From: Rhodovulum sp. ES.010
Lineage (GTDB): Bacteria; Pseudomonadota; Alphaproteobacteria; Rhodobacterales; Rhodobacteraceae
Assembly: GCF_900142935.1 (NCBI RefSeq)
Contig: NZ_FSRS01000001.1
Location: 2,366,001 to 2,430,000 of the forward strand
Direction: 5' to 3'
DNA length: 64,000 nt
Of the stretch, positions 34,790 through 44,914 are shown one piece after another. Numbering within the stretch: position 1 is the stretch's first letter; every line of letters starts with the position of its first letter. Below the pieces are notes generated by a model. It was not told the origin of the DNA and searched no databases. It worked only from the letters and a program-made list of their open reading frames with translations. Made by a program: the position numbers and the translations under genes.

Positions 34790-36592
34790 TCAGTCGGGCA
34801 GCGCGAAGACGGTCAGTTGCCCGCCGAGCGCCGTGTAGTCGCTGAGCGCGGCATAGCCGCCCACGGCGCCCAGACCCTCGTTCGGGTTGGTCAGACCGGC
34901 CGCCAGACCGATCCCGGCCCAGCCACCGACACCCGACAGGATGCCGATATACTGCTTGTCGTCATGGGTGTAGGTCATGACGTTGCCGATGATCCCCGAC
35001 GGGGTCTTGAAGCGGTAAAGCTCCTCGCCGGTCTCCGAGTCCACGGCCTTCAGGTACCCTTCGAGCGTGCCGTAGAACACCACGTCGCCCGCGGTGGCCA
35101 GGGCGCCCGACCAGACCGAGAACTGCTCGGGGATCGACCACTTGATCTCGCCGTTGATGTTGTCCCAGGCGATGAAGTTGCCCATGCCGCCATGGCTGTC
35201 GGGCGCCGGGTACATCGACAGCGTCGCGCCCACATAGGGCTGGCCGGCGGTGTAGCTGACCCGGAAAGGTTCGTAGTCCATGCAGACATGGTTCGTCGGG
35301 ATGTAGAACGTTTCGGTCTTCGGCGAGTAGGCCGAGGGCTGCTGGTCCTTGGTGCCGAGCGCCGCCGGGCAGATGCCGGTGGTGTTCACGTCCTCGCCGT
35401 TCTGCGCGGTCGAGTATTCCGACACCACCTGCGGCCGGCCGTAGGTCTCGGACTCGGGATCCATGTCGACGCCGGTCGTCCAGTTCACCGCCGGGTCGTA
35501 CTTCGCGGCAACCAGAAGCTCGCCGGTCTCGCGGTCCATCGTGTAGGACAGGCCGTTCCGGTCGGGATGGGTGAGAAGCTTGCGCATCTCGCCGTCCACT
35601 TCCTGATCCGTGAGGATCATCTCGTTGACGCCGTCATAGTCCCACTCGTCATGCGGCGTCATCTGGTAGAGCCACTTGGCCATCCCGGTATCGGGGTCGC
35701 GGGCGAAGATCGTCATCGAGTACTTGTTGTCGCCCGGACGCTGGGACGGGTTCCAGGTCGAGGGGTTCCCTGTGCCGTAGTAGAACAGGTCGAGTTCCGG
35801 GTCGTAGCTGTACCAGCCCCAGGTGGTGCCGCCGCCGATCTGCCACTGGTCGCCTTCCCAGCTCTCGAGCGACGAGTTCTCGCCGATCGGCTCGCCCAGG
35901 TTGGTCGTCGCCTCCGGGTCGACCAGCATTTCCTCGTCCGGGCCCATCGAATAGGCGCGCCAGACCTGCTCGCCCGAGTTCATGTCATATGCGGTCACGT
36001 GGCCGCGCACGCCGAACTCGCCGCCCGAGATGCCGACGATGATCTTGTCCTTGACCGGCAGCACGGTCGCGGTGTTCGTCTCGCCCTTGGAGGGATCGCC
36101 ATTGACCGCGGTCCAGACGACTTCGCCGGTCTCGGCGTCCAGGGCCACGACGGTGGTGTCGGCCTGGTGCAGGAAGATCTTGCCCTCGGCATAGGCCACG
36201 CCGCGGTTCACGGTGTCGCAGCACATCACCGGGATGACGCTGGAGTCCTGCTTGGGCTCGTATTTCCACTTGATCCGCCCGTCATCGTTCAGGTCGAGCG
36301 CGTAGACGATGTTCGGGAACGGCGTATGCACGTACATCGTGTCGCCGATCACCAGCGGGCTGCCCTCGTGGCCGCGCAGAACGCCGGTCGAGAAGGTCCA
36401 GGCCACCTGCAGGTCGCCCACGTTGTCGCGGTTGATCTGGTCGAGCTCGGAATAGCGCTGGTTGGCGTAGTCCCCGGTCTGGATCACCCACTGGCCGGGG
36501 TCGTTTATCAGCTCGATCAACGCCTCGTTGGCCATCGCCGCCGTGCCGACGCTCAGCGCCGCGACAGAGGTGAAAGCGAGAAGGTTCTTCAT
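34790..36592 (-). CDS. xoxF: Lanthanide-dependent methanol dehydrogenase
   Basis: 600 residues, PQQ-containing eight-bladed propeller of the periplasm that oxidises methanol. Signal peptide [21 protein letters not shown]. The vicinal disulfide CCDTV (Cys124-125) is present. The catalytic Asp318 is followed two residues later by Asp320 ([12 protein letters not shown]); calcium MxaF has Ala at that site, and the extra Asp is the accepted marker of lanthanide binding. The start was moved to the ATG at 36592 because AGGGAG lies 7 bases upstream. No mxaI small-subunit gene is in the window. Confidence 0.95.
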   Translation of the reverse strand: MKNLLAFTSVAALSVGTAAMANEALIELINDPGQWVIQTGDYANQRYSELDQINRDNVGDLQVAWTFSTGVLRGHEGSPLVIGDTMYVHTPFPNIVYALDLNDDGRIKWKYEPKQDSSVIPVMCCDTVNRGVAYAEGKIFLHQADTTVVALDAETGEVVWTAVNGDPSKGETNTATVLPVKDKIIVGISGGEFGVRGHVTAYDMNSGEQVWRAYSMGPDEEMLVDPEATTNLGEPIGENSSLESWEGDQWQIGGGTTWGWYSYDPELDLFYYGTGNPSTWNPSQRPGDNKYSMTIFARDPDTGMAKWLYQMTPHDEWDYDGVNEMILTDQEVDGEMRKLLTHPDRNGLSYTMDRETGELLVAAKYDPAVNWTTGVDMDPESETYGRPQVVSEYSTAQNGEDVNTTGICPAALGTKDQQPSAYSPKTETFYIPTNHVCMDYEPFRVSYTAGQPYVGATLSMYPAPDSHGGMGNFIAWDNINGEIKWSIPEQFSVWSGALATAGDVVFYGTLEGYLKAVDSETGEELYRFKTPSGIIGNVMTYTHDDKQYIGILSGVGGWAGIGLAAGLTNPNEGLGAVGGYAALSDYTALGGQLTVFALPD

Positions 36593-36668
36593 GGTCAACT
36601 CCCTAGAGATTCTCTTGGTGGTCTTGGTTCCGCCCGGCCCCCTCGGGCACGGCTCGGAACAGGCGCGT

Positions 36669-36701
36669 CACCGGCGTTCGTTCTCTCCTCCCCCGCCGGT
36701 G
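36669..36701. repeat. Inverted repeat in the xoxF leader
   Basis: CACCGGCG (36669-36676) and CGCCGGTG (36694-36701) form 8-base arms around a 17-base pyrimidine-rich spacer, 77 bases upstream of the xoxF ATG. It could be a regulator site or an mRNA leader hairpin. Confidence 0.45.
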
Positions 36702-36782
36702 CGGCACTCGGGTCTTGTCGGCGGTCTCTCCTCTTTCTTTTCGGCGGATCGGGTGGTCGGCCCGGCTCCACCGTGTTGCGGT

Positions 36783-37619
36783 TCAGTGCTGTGGCCGGCA
36801 CAAACGTTCGGCGTGCCATGCCACATGATCCCCGGCGAAGGTCGCCACGAAAAAGTAACTGTGGTCGTAGCCCGGCTGCATCCGGACCACGCCCGATTGC
36901 CGCCGTCCGGCGAAGGCTTCGGTCAGCGCCTCCGGGCGTAACAGGTCCAGGAACTGGTCGCCCGCGCCCTGATCGATCAGGATCGAATCCTTCCAGCCAT
37001 GTTCCCGCAGCAGCAGCGCGGCATCGTAGCACGCCCAGGCGGATTCGTCGTCGCCCAGATAGGCGCTGAGTTGTTTGCGGCCCCAGTCCGACCGGGTCGG
37101 ATTGGCGATGGGCGCGAAGGCCGAGAGCGATGCGAACCGGTCGGGATTGCGCAGCGCAAGCGTCAGCGCCCCGTGCCCGCCCATCGAATGGCCGGTGATC
37201 CCGTGCCGGTCGGCAAGGGGAAACTGGTCGAGCACCACCCCGCGCAACTCCTCCAGCACGTAGTCGTACATCCGGAAATGCGGCTCCCACGGCGCGCGCG
37301 TCGCATTCACGTAGAAGCCCGCCCCCTGGCCGAGGTCATAGGCCTCGTCGTCGGCCACCCCCTCGCCCCGCGGCGAGGTGTCGGGAAAGACGACGGCAAT
37401 CCCGTGCTCGGCGGCATGTTCCTGGAACCCGCCCTTCACCATCGCGTTCTCGTGGGTGCAGGTCAGCCCCGAGAGATACCAGAGGACCGGAACGGGCCCG
37501 TCCTCGGCCTGGGGCGGCAGGTAGACGCCGAAGGTCATGTCCACGCCGCAGGCGCGCGACGGGTGGGTGCAGACCATCTGCACGCCCCCGAAGCACCTGT
37601 TCTGCGTGACGACGTTCAT
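36783..37619 (-). CDS. fghA: S-formylglutathione hydrolase
   Basis: 278 residues. Hydrolyses S-formylglutathione to formate and glutathione, the second step of formaldehyde oxidation. An esterase-D-type alpha/beta hydrolase: nucleophile motif GHSMGGHGAL near residue 145, N-terminal CFGGVQMVCTHPS, LSGLTCTHENAMVKGG near 50 and FVATFAGDHVAWHA at the end. Lies 10 bases after the formaldehyde dehydrogenase gene and upstream of xoxF. Confidence 0.95.
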   Translation of the reverse strand: MNVVTQNRCFGGVQMVCTHPSRACGVDMTFGVYLPPQAEDGPVPVLWYLSGLTCTHENAMVKGGFQEHAAEHGIAVVFPDTSPRGEGVADDEAYDLGQGAGFYVNATRAPWEPHFRMYDYVLEELRGVVLDQFPLADRHGITGHSMGGHGALTLALRNPDRFASLSAFAPIANPTRSDWGRKQLSAYLGDDESAWACYDAALLLREHGWKDSILIDQGAGDQFLDLLRPEALTEAFAGRRQSGVVRMQPGYDHSYFFVATFAGDHVAWHAERLCRPQH

Positions 37620-37629
37620 GCCCGCCCCC

Positions 37630-38742
<1,113 letters not shown>

Positions 38743-38834
38743 GCACGTCCTCCCCAATGTCCCATTCGTTCGGCCAAAGTATGAAAGCCGCCCCACGGTG
38801 CGACAATTGCGACCTTGGTGGGTATTGGGCGCGA

Positions 38835-38862
38835 TGGACAGCCACGCGATCCTCGCTAGACT
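38835..38862 (+). promoter_or_regulatory. Candidate sigma-70-type promoter for the 200-residue protein
   Basis: TGGACA at 38835-38840, a 16-base spacer, and TAGACT at 38857-38862, 20 bases before the ATG at 38883. Resemblance to TTGACA/TANNNT with correct spacing. Confidence 0.45.
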
Positions 38863-38882
38863 TGCGCGCAAGGGAGGGAACG

Positions 38883-39485
38883 ATGCGGACATTCGCGATC
38901 ATGGCAACGGCCGCGCTGGCGATGACGGCCCCGGCGCAGGCCGCCGATTTCTCCGACCCGACCTGGCCCTGCATCCAGCGCAAGGTCGAGCGGCTCTCAC
39001 CCGGGCTGATGTGGCCCCACCCCATCGAGGAAATGGAGCATTCGCCGGAAACGGCTGCTGCGATCGACGACCTTGCCGCACGCATCGCGCTGCGTCGGGT
39101 ATCGCTGGACGAACTCGCGCCGCGGATCGAGGCGTTCGTCGCCGCGCACGGGTCCGACCCCGCGTTGCTCGGCCAGGTGTTCAAGGCCGGCTTCGAACGC
39201 CTGTCGGCCCAGCGCCGGGCGATCATCGCGGGCATCGAGGACTATTCGCTCAAGCAGATCGCACTGTCCGAACGGATCGACGAGACGCGGGTCGAGATGA
39301 ATCGCCTGATGGAAGCAGACGCGCCCGACTACGACCGGGTGGACGCGCTGGAAGAACGGCTCGCCTGGGACGAGCGCATCTTCACCGACCGCGCACAATC
39401 GCTGACCTATGTCTGCGAAACGCCGATCCTGCTGGAAAAGCGGTTGCACGCCATCGCGCGGATGCTCCTGGACGCCGCCGGGTAG
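38883..39485 (+). CDS. Secreted helical protein of the methanol oxidation cluster
   Basis: 200 residues. Signal peptide ([17 protein letters not shown]), then a mostly alpha-helical protein with [18 protein letters not shown] near residue 27 and a C-terminal [13 protein letters not shown]. The two Cys could pair. The central part (residues about 55-170) is charged and helical with repeated Glu/Arg, possibly coiled coil. GGGAGG lies 5 bases before the ATG. No family name known. Divergent from the formaldehyde dehydrogenase gene. Confidence 0.75.
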   Translation: MRTFAIMATAALAMTAPAQAADFSDPTWPCIQRKVERLSPGLMWPHPIEEMEHSPETAAAIDDLAARIALRRVSLDELAPRIEAFVAAHGSDPALLGQVFKAGFERLSAQRRAIIAGIEDYSLKQIALSERIDETRVEMNRLMEADAPDYDRVDALEERLAWDERIFTDRAQSLTYVCETPILLEKRLHAIARMLLDAAG

Positions 39486-39488
39486 GCG

Positions 39489-40541
39489 TCACTCCCACTC
39501 CAGTTCGGTGAAGGCCACCGTGGCGTTGCGGGCGTTGAACGCCTCGAAAAGCTCCCAGCGGTCCCGCTCGGATCGCGCGATGCCGTCCACCGCGGCGCCC
39601 AACCGCGCGCCCTCCGCAATGGCCGCGCGGGTGTCGCCGGCAAGCACGTCGAGATAGCGCGCGGTGTCCGCGCCCCCCTGGGGCCAGGGCAGCACCGGCC
39701 CGCCATGGCCGGGCACCACCCGCGCCGCCGGCATCTGCCGCATCTCACCCAGCACCGCCTGCCAGCCGCGCAGCGACCCGTCGAGCGCCGGCACATGCCT
39801 ATCGAACACCAGATCACCCGCGATCAGCGTGCCGCTCGCCCGGTCGAACGCGGTCAGGTCGTTGCCGGTATGCGCGGGCGGCCAGGCGCGCAGGTCGAGT
39901 TCCCGGTCGCCGAGGTCGATCGTGGCCGTCTCGGCGACGGCGACATCCACCGCCGGGGCGGCGGTGCCGATCAGGGCGTCGGGGCCGATCAGCCGCGCGA
40001 AACTCTCCAGGTAGTTCGCCTGCCGGTCGGCCAGGGCGCGGGCGAGCGCCTCATGGGCGACTACCTGCGCGCCGGCCTCGACGAAGGGCGCGGCACCGAA
40101 GAGGTGGTCGGGATGCATGTGGGTCAGGATGACGTGGCTGACCGGCAGATCGGTCTGCGCCCGGACGGCCCGCCAGAGCGCCTCGCCCACCGCCCGCGCC
40201 CCGCCCGTATCGATCACCGCGACCGACCGCGTGCCGACGATCACGGCAAGGTTGGCCACGTCGGCCCCGTTCGCGCGATCCGGTTCGGCCAACACGCCCC
40301 GGTGCACCCAGAGCCCCGGCGCCGCCTCCGACAGGGCCAGCGCCGGGCCGGCCGGGCGGCATGTCGGTTCGCCCTGCGCCACGAGTCCGCCCGCAGCCCC
40401 CCCGCCGTCCGGCGGCCGCGCGGCCAGGGCCGCGACGCAGGCGTCCCGCCCGGCCGCCTCGTAGCCCGGCAGCAGGACCGGCCGACAGGTCTCGAGCGCG
40501 GCGGCGAGACAGAGCGTCACGACGGCCTCGAACATGGGCAT
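39489..40541 (-). CDS. Quinoprotein relay zinc metallohydrolase (SoxH-like)
   Basis: 350 residues. N-terminal signal-like segment, then a metallo-beta-lactamase domain with the zinc motif THMHPDHLFGA near residue 146, AHTGNDLTAFD near 228, LIAGDLVF near 243 and VPGHGGPV near 278. An N-terminal domain of about 95 residues with Cys pairs is typical of the quinoprotein relay type 2 hydrolases. The start at 40541 follows a G-rich ribosome site; 40535 is an alternative. Convergent with the 200-residue protein gene and divergent from SoxYZ copy 2. Confidence 0.87.
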   Translation of the reverse strand: MPMFEAVVTLCLAAALETCRPVLLPGYEAAGRDACVAALAARPPDGGGAAGGLVAQGEPTCRPAGPALALSEAAPGLWVHRGVLAEPDRANGADVANLAVIVGTRSVAVIDTGGARAVGEALWRAVRAQTDLPVSHVILTHMHPDHLFGAAPFVEAGAQVVAHEALARALADRQANYLESFARLIGPDALIGTAAPAVDVAVAETATIDLGDRELDLRAWPPAHTGNDLTAFDRASGTLIAGDLVFDRHVPALDGSLRGWQAVLGEMRQMPAARVVPGHGGPVLPWPQGGADTARYLDVLAGDTRAAIAEGARLGAAVDGIARSERDRWELFEAFNARNATVAFTELEWE

Positions 40542-40678
40542 CGCCCCCCGGTGAGATCGCGCATGAAGCGTGCCCGGCCACGCAAGCGTGATCCATACCG
40601 ACCTTTGGCGGATGTCCTGTGGGGCCTTTTTGTGGCAAGATACCGCATCACGCACGTGCAAGAGGGAGGACGCGTCCG

Positions 40679-41485
40679 ATGAAACTGGCGTTCGCCGCCG
40701 CGCTGTCGGCGCTGCTTTGCGCACCCGCGCTGGCCGACGCGCCCAAGGCCAACCCGCTGACCGACAGCCCGATCTGGTCCGATCTCCGTGCCGACATCGT
40801 GGGCGATATCCCGATCGCCGAGGCCGCAGGGCTGTTTGAGGTCGAGGCGCCCTACCGCGCCAACGACGCGGCCACCGTGCCGATCACGATCCGCCAGACC
40901 GACCCGTCGCGCCCCCTGCGGGGCGCCAAGGTCGTGATCGACGAAAATCCCGCACCCGTCGCGGCCGATTTCACCTTCGGTCCGGCGATGGCCCCGGTCG
41001 ACTTGGAATTCCGTGTCCGGGTGAACCAGTATTCAAACGTCCGCGTGATCGCCGAGGCCGAGGGCGGTCACTACATGACGGGGCGCTTCGTCAAGGCCTC
41101 GGGCGGCTGCTCGGCACCGGCGACGCGCGACCCCGAGCAGGCACTGGCCGCGATGGGGCAGATGCGGCTGAAGCATTTCGGCGACGCGCCGGGGATGTCG
41201 ACCGCGCGGCGCGAGGCGCAGATCATGATCCGCCACCCGAACTATTCGGGGCTTCAGCGCAACCAGATCACCCAGCTTTTCATCGGGGCGCATTTCATCG
41301 ACCGGCTCGACGTGTACCAAGGAGACGACCTGCTGTTCAGCATGGCGGGCGGCATCTCGATCAGCGAGAACCCGGTCTTCCGGTTCGCCTACACCGACAA
41401 CGGCGCGCCGGCGCTCACCGTCAAGGCCCATGACACGGAGGGAAACGTATTCGACCGCGTTCTGCCGAAGGACGGGCAGATCTGA
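40679..41485 (+). CDS. Quinoprotein-associated SoxYZ-like carrier (copy 2)
   Basis: 268 residues, a diverged paralogue of the carrier at 31969. Signal peptide (LAFAAALSALLCAPALAD), SoxY-like half (WSDLRADIVGDIPIAEAAG, KVVIDENPAPVAADF), carrier Cys144 in SGGCSAPATRD, and SoxZ-like half (IMIRHPNYSGLQRNQITQLFI). It conserves the same domain order and junction Cys as copy 1. AGGGAGGA precedes the ATG. Divergent from the zinc hydrolase gene. Confidence 0.88.
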   Translation: MKLAFAAALSALLCAPALADAPKANPLTDSPIWSDLRADIVGDIPIAEAAGLFEVEAPYRANDAATVPITIRQTDPSRPLRGAKVVIDENPAPVAADFTFGPAMAPVDLEFRVRVNQYSNVRVIAEAEGGHYMTGRFVKASGGCSAPATRDPEQALAAMGQMRLKHFGDAPGMSTARREAQIMIRHPNYSGLQRNQITQLFIGAHFIDRLDVYQGDDLLFSMAGGISISENPVFRFAYTDNGAPALTVKAHDTEGNVFDRVLPKDGQI

Positions 41486-41536
41486 CTGTCGCGCGGCCCA
41501 CCGCTTCTTCTTGGCCCAAATACTCCCGCCGGAGGC

Positions 41537-41556
41537 GCCGCGCGCTGGCGCGCGGC
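41537..41556. terminator. GC-rich hairpin between convergent genes
   Basis: GCCGCGCG and CGCGCGGC form a perfect 8-base stem with a CTGG loop between the convergent SoxYZ copy 2 and 118-residue protein genes. Just before it, at 41514-41531, is an AAATACTCCCGCCGGAGG-type sequence that I associate with recurring intergenic elements in Rhodobacteraceae. Probably a shared terminator. Confidence 0.5.
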
Positions 41557-41599
41557 CACGCGACTGCCGCGCGGGGCCTACCGGACGCGCCGGGGCGCC

Positions 41600-41956
41600 T
41601 CAGAAACAGAGGATCTCGGCCTCGGCCTGGGCGCGGCGCAACTCCGCGACCATCTCGTTCGCCATCGCCGCAGTGCGGAAGATCGACATCCGCTCCCCGC
41701 CGACCTGGCGCATCGACAGCACGGTTTCGGCCTCGACATAATCCTCGTAGGGGATGATCGACGCGATCACGTCGATCGAACAGGCGCATTTCTCCAACAC
41801 GTCGCGCCCCTGCCCGTTTACCGCCATGCAGCCGAACACGTAATCGGCCCGCGCCGCCGTGGGATAGTCGTTCAGCTGCCCGGCCATGTCCTGCGCCCCG
41901 CCGCCGGCCGGGATCGCGGCGCCGAGGAGCGCGAGCATCACCGCCAGGCGTTTCAT
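41600..41956 (-). CDS. Small secreted Cys protein of the quinoprotein cluster
   Basis: 118 residues. Signal peptide (MLALLGAAIPAGGGAQ), then a helical protein with four Cys (FGCMAVNGQG, KCACSID, ILCF at the very end). The ADYVFGCMAVNGQ and CACSIDVIASIIPYEDYVEA segments look conserved. It overlaps the upstream 226-residue gene by 4 bases, so they are co-translated. Function unknown. Confidence 0.72.
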   Translation of the reverse strand: MKRLAVMLALLGAAIPAGGGAQDMAGQLNDYPTAARADYVFGCMAVNGQGRDVLEKCACSIDVIASIIPYEDYVEAETVLSMRQVGGERMSIFRTAAMANEMVAELRRAQAEAEILCF

Positions 41957-42633
41957 TGCTGCCCCTCCGTCTGCACCGCCCGCAGCGCAAGGCGCGACTC
42001 GTAAAGCGGCGGCGCACCGTCTGCCCCGGGCACCTCGGCGCTGAGGGACAGGTACCAGCCGGGCACCTGCTCGGACATGGTGAGGGTCAGCGCCAGCGCG
42101 CCGAAGCCCTGCATCCGGTCGCGGTTGGGATCGTCCTGGAACGGGCGCAGCACCAGCCGCCGCGCCAGGACCGGCTCGCCGCGATAGGATGCCTCGACCG
42201 TCTCGGCGCCCGCCGGCGCGAACAGCGCGTCCTTGATCCGGTTGCGGATGTAGAACGGGCTGCCCCCCGCGGTCTCGGCCATGTCGCGGATCACGGTTTC
42301 CATGAAATACATCGCGACCGGGTTACCGACCGCGGCCGGGAAGGTCCCGATGGCGTGCTGCCCGTCGTCGGCAACGAGCCGAAGAACCGCGTCCCCGCCA
42401 TCGGCCGCGGCCCCCACGAGTTCGAGTTCCACCGCGCCGCCGATCGGTTCGCCCTCGGGCCCGCCTTCGGCGACGTCGCGGGCATAGACCAGCGTCGCCG
42501 CGCCCGGCAGCGCGTCAAGCGTGCCCTTGCGGAACACCAGGTCGAAGCCCGCCGGGTCCGCGCCATCGGCGGCCAGCGCCGCACCGGCCGAGAGCGCCAC
42601 GCCCGCCAGCGCCGCCACGATTGTCTTGCGCAT
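41953..42633 (-). CDS. Secreted protein of unknown function, quinoprotein cluster
   Basis: 226 residues. Signal peptide (VAALAGVALSAGAALA), then a beta-rich domain with FDLVFRKGTLDALPGAATLVY near residue 30, GNPVAMYFMETVIRDMAE near 103 and an IRNRIKDALF helix. GGGAGG lies 7 bases before the ATG. Co-translated with the 118-residue protein. Resembles lipoprotein-localisation or envelope beta proteins only in general shape; not assigned. Confidence 0.72.
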   Translation of the reverse strand: MRKTIVAALAGVALSAGAALAADGADPAGFDLVFRKGTLDALPGAATLVYARDVAEGGPEGEPIGGAVELELVGAAADGGDAVLRLVADDGQHAIGTFPAAVGNPVAMYFMETVIRDMAETAGGSPFYIRNRIKDALFAPAGAETVEASYRGEPVLARRLVLRPFQDDPNRDRMQGFGALALTLTMSEQVPGWYLSLSAEVPGADGAPPLYESRLALRAVQTEGQQ

Positions 42634-42679
42634 GCCAAATCCTCCCATCTGGTTCAGCCTAGCCGCCCGGCCGCCCCTG

Positions 42680-44914
42680 TCATGCGATACTTTCGTCGGA
42701 AGCCCGGGACGCGGCCCGGGTCTTCCAGTCGATCAGGGGCCGAAGCCGGGCCGGCTGCACCGGCTTTCGCACCAGCGTGACGTCCTCGCGCTCCGCCGCC
42801 CGGTCCAGCGTCTCGCCGCGATCGGCGGTGATCATGATCGCCGGGACATGGGCCCCTGTCGTCCGCCGCAGCGCCCGAATCGTCTTCAGCCCGTTGTCGC
42901 CTGCGTCGAGCTGGTAGTCGGCCAGGATCACGTCGGGCGCCATGCCGAGTTCCTCGACGAGGCGCACCGCCTCATCGGTCGAGGCCGCGGCCAGCACACC
43001 CGCCCCCCAGCTTTCCAGCTTCCGCGAGGTGGCGAACAGCACCTCGGCATCATTTTCGACGACCAGCACGATCAGGTCCAGATCGTCGCGGTCGGAGCCG
43101 GCCCCAGCGCCGTCGGGCGCCGGGCAATCCGGGCGCGTCGGGGCCGTCTCGATCTCGATCGAGAACACCGAGCCGCGGCCGGGCTTCGAGCGCACCGCCA
43201 ACCTGTGGCCCAGGTGACGGCAGGTCCGTTCGACGATCGACAGGCCCAGCCCCATGCCCGAGCCCGGCGGCACGTTGTCGGCGCGGGTAAATTCTTCGAA
43301 GATCCGCGCCTGGTCCTTGCGCGAAATGCCGATGCCGGTATCCCAGACTTCCAGCACCACCTTGTCGCCCCGCCGCCGGCAGCCCACCAGCACCCGGCCG
43401 CTCTCGGTATACTGGATCGCGTTCACCACGAGGTTCTGCAGCGACCGGGTCAGGTATTGCCGGTCGCTGCGCACCCACGCCGTGCAGGGCACCACGTCCA
43501 GGCGCAGGCCCTTCTCGGCGGCCACCATGGCCTGGTCCTCGGCCACCGACCGCATCACCGTGCCGAGGCAGAACTCGGTCGGGCTGAGCGCCGAGCCGGT
43601 GCTTTCCAGCCGCGACAGGTCGAGCAGCGCCTGAAGCAGCGATTCCATCGAGCCGAACGAGCCGGCCAGCCGGTCGACCAGCGCCGCCATCGCCGTGCCT
43701 TCGGCCATCTCGGACAGGGTCGCGATCAACAGCTTTGCCGCGTTGACCGGCTGCAGAAGATCATGGCTGGCGGCCGCGAGAAAGCGGGTCTTGGACGACA
43801 TCGCGGCCTCGACCTCGGCCTTGGCGAGGCGCAACTGCTCCTCGACGCGCATCTGGTCGTCATGCTGCTCGCGCAGCCGCCGGTTGGCCTCGGTCAATTC
43901 GCGCGTCCGCTCGCGCACCCGCTCTTCCAGAAGCTCGGTGGCCTGCGATTCCAGCGTCACGTCGGCGATGTCGGCCAGGAACCCCCGGTCGGGCAGCAGA
44001 TGCACATGGAGGTCGAGCACCCGGCCGCTGGCGTGGTGCAATCGCTTGCGCAGACGCCCGTCGCGGCGCAGGTCGGCCGGCCAGCGGTCGGCATCGGCCA
44101 TGTCGTCCGCCGCGACCAGCCGGTTGTCGCGCACGTAGCGCAGGATCGCGGAGAACTCGACGCCGGCCTGCACCAGCGTGTAGGGCAGGCCCAGCAACTC
44201 GCGGAAGCGCGCGTTGCGGATCGTGACCTCGCCCGCCCTCGAGAACGTGCAAAGCCCCAGCGTCATGTGGTCGAAGGCGGCCTGCAGGTAATGCGCCTGC
44301 ATGTCGATCAGCAGGTCCTTCTCCAGCCGGTTCTTGCGCACGATGTCGGTGATCTCGGTCTGCAGAAGGATGATGTTGCCGGTGCGGGTGCGCTGCTGGC
44401 TGATCTGGAACCACCGGTCGTTCTCGAACTCCAGCACGAAGGTCATGCTGGCGCCGCCTGCCGGCCCCCGGATCGCCTGGGCGAGTTCGCGGCACGCCTT
44501 TTCGGGGTCGGCCAGATGGCGGCTGGCCTGAAGCGCGCGAAAATAGTCCTCGACGGTCAGCCCGGGCAGGATGCGCGCCGAGATGTCGGGCAGGATCGAC
44601 TTGAAGAGGTCGTTGCACACCTCCAGCCGGCCCTCGTTGAAAAGCGCGAAGCCGCCCTCCAGCGCGTCCAGCGCCTCGGACAGCCGGCGCTGGGTCTGCT
44701 CGCGGTCGACGCGGGCGAGTTCGAGCTCGGTCGAGGTGCGTTCGAGGTCGCGGGTCTTGGCCCAGACCTGCCCCTGCAGCGCCACCGCCGACTGAAACAG
44801 CGCATAGGGCGAATCGCCAACCTCGTGCTGGCGGCTCGCGCGCCGGATCAGTGCGTCGATGATCCTGGCCTGGCGGGCGATCTGTTCCTCTGGCGGGGCA
44901 TCGCGGTCGATCAT
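42680..44914 (-). CDS. Hybrid sensor histidine kinase/response regulator
   Basis: 744 residues, no membrane segment. A coiled coil (residues about 48-82), a PAS domain (84-195), a second PAS (205-325), a coiled coil, HisKA with the phospho-acceptor His384 in AASHDLLQPVNAAKLL, HATPase with N-box near 494, DTGIGI (525-530) and GMGLGL (553-558), then a REC domain with phospho-Asp666. The HDLLQPVNA box is typical of the NahK/ErcS' type of kinases that act in ethanol/methanol oxidation control. Overlaps the FIST gene by 4 bases. Probably signals to the adjacent NarL-type regulator. Confidence 0.92.
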   Translation of the reverse strand: MIDRDAPPEEQIARQARIIDALIRRASRQHEVGDSPYALFQSAVALQGQVWAKTRDLERTSTELELARVDREQTQRRLSEALDALEGGFALFNEGRLEVCNDLFKSILPDISARILPGLTVEDYFRALQASRHLADPEKACRELAQAIRGPAGGASMTFVLEFENDRWFQISQQRTRTGNIILLQTEITDIVRKNRLEKDLLIDMQAHYLQAAFDHMTLGLCTFSRAGEVTIRNARFRELLGLPYTLVQAGVEFSAILRYVRDNRLVAADDMADADRWPADLRRDGRLRKRLHHASGRVLDLHVHLLPDRGFLADIADVTLESQATELLEERVRERTRELTEANRRLREQHDDQMRVEEQLRLAKAEVEAAMSSKTRFLAAASHDLLQPVNAAKLLIATLSEMAEGTAMAALVDRLAGSFGSMESLLQALLDLSRLESTGSALSPTEFCLGTVMRSVAEDQAMVAAEKGLRLDVVPCTAWVRSDRQYLTRSLQNLVVNAIQYTESGRVLVGCRRRGDKVVLEVWDTGIGISRKDQARIFEEFTRADNVPPGSGMGLGLSIVERTCRHLGHRLAVRSKPGRGSVFSIEIETAPTRPDCPAPDGAGAGSDRDDLDLIVLVVENDAEVLFATSRKLESWGAGVLAAASTDEAVRLVEELGMAPDVILADYQLDAGDNGLKTIRALRRTTGAHVPAIMITADRGETLDRAAEREDVTLVRKPVQPARLRPLIDWKTRAASRASDESIA

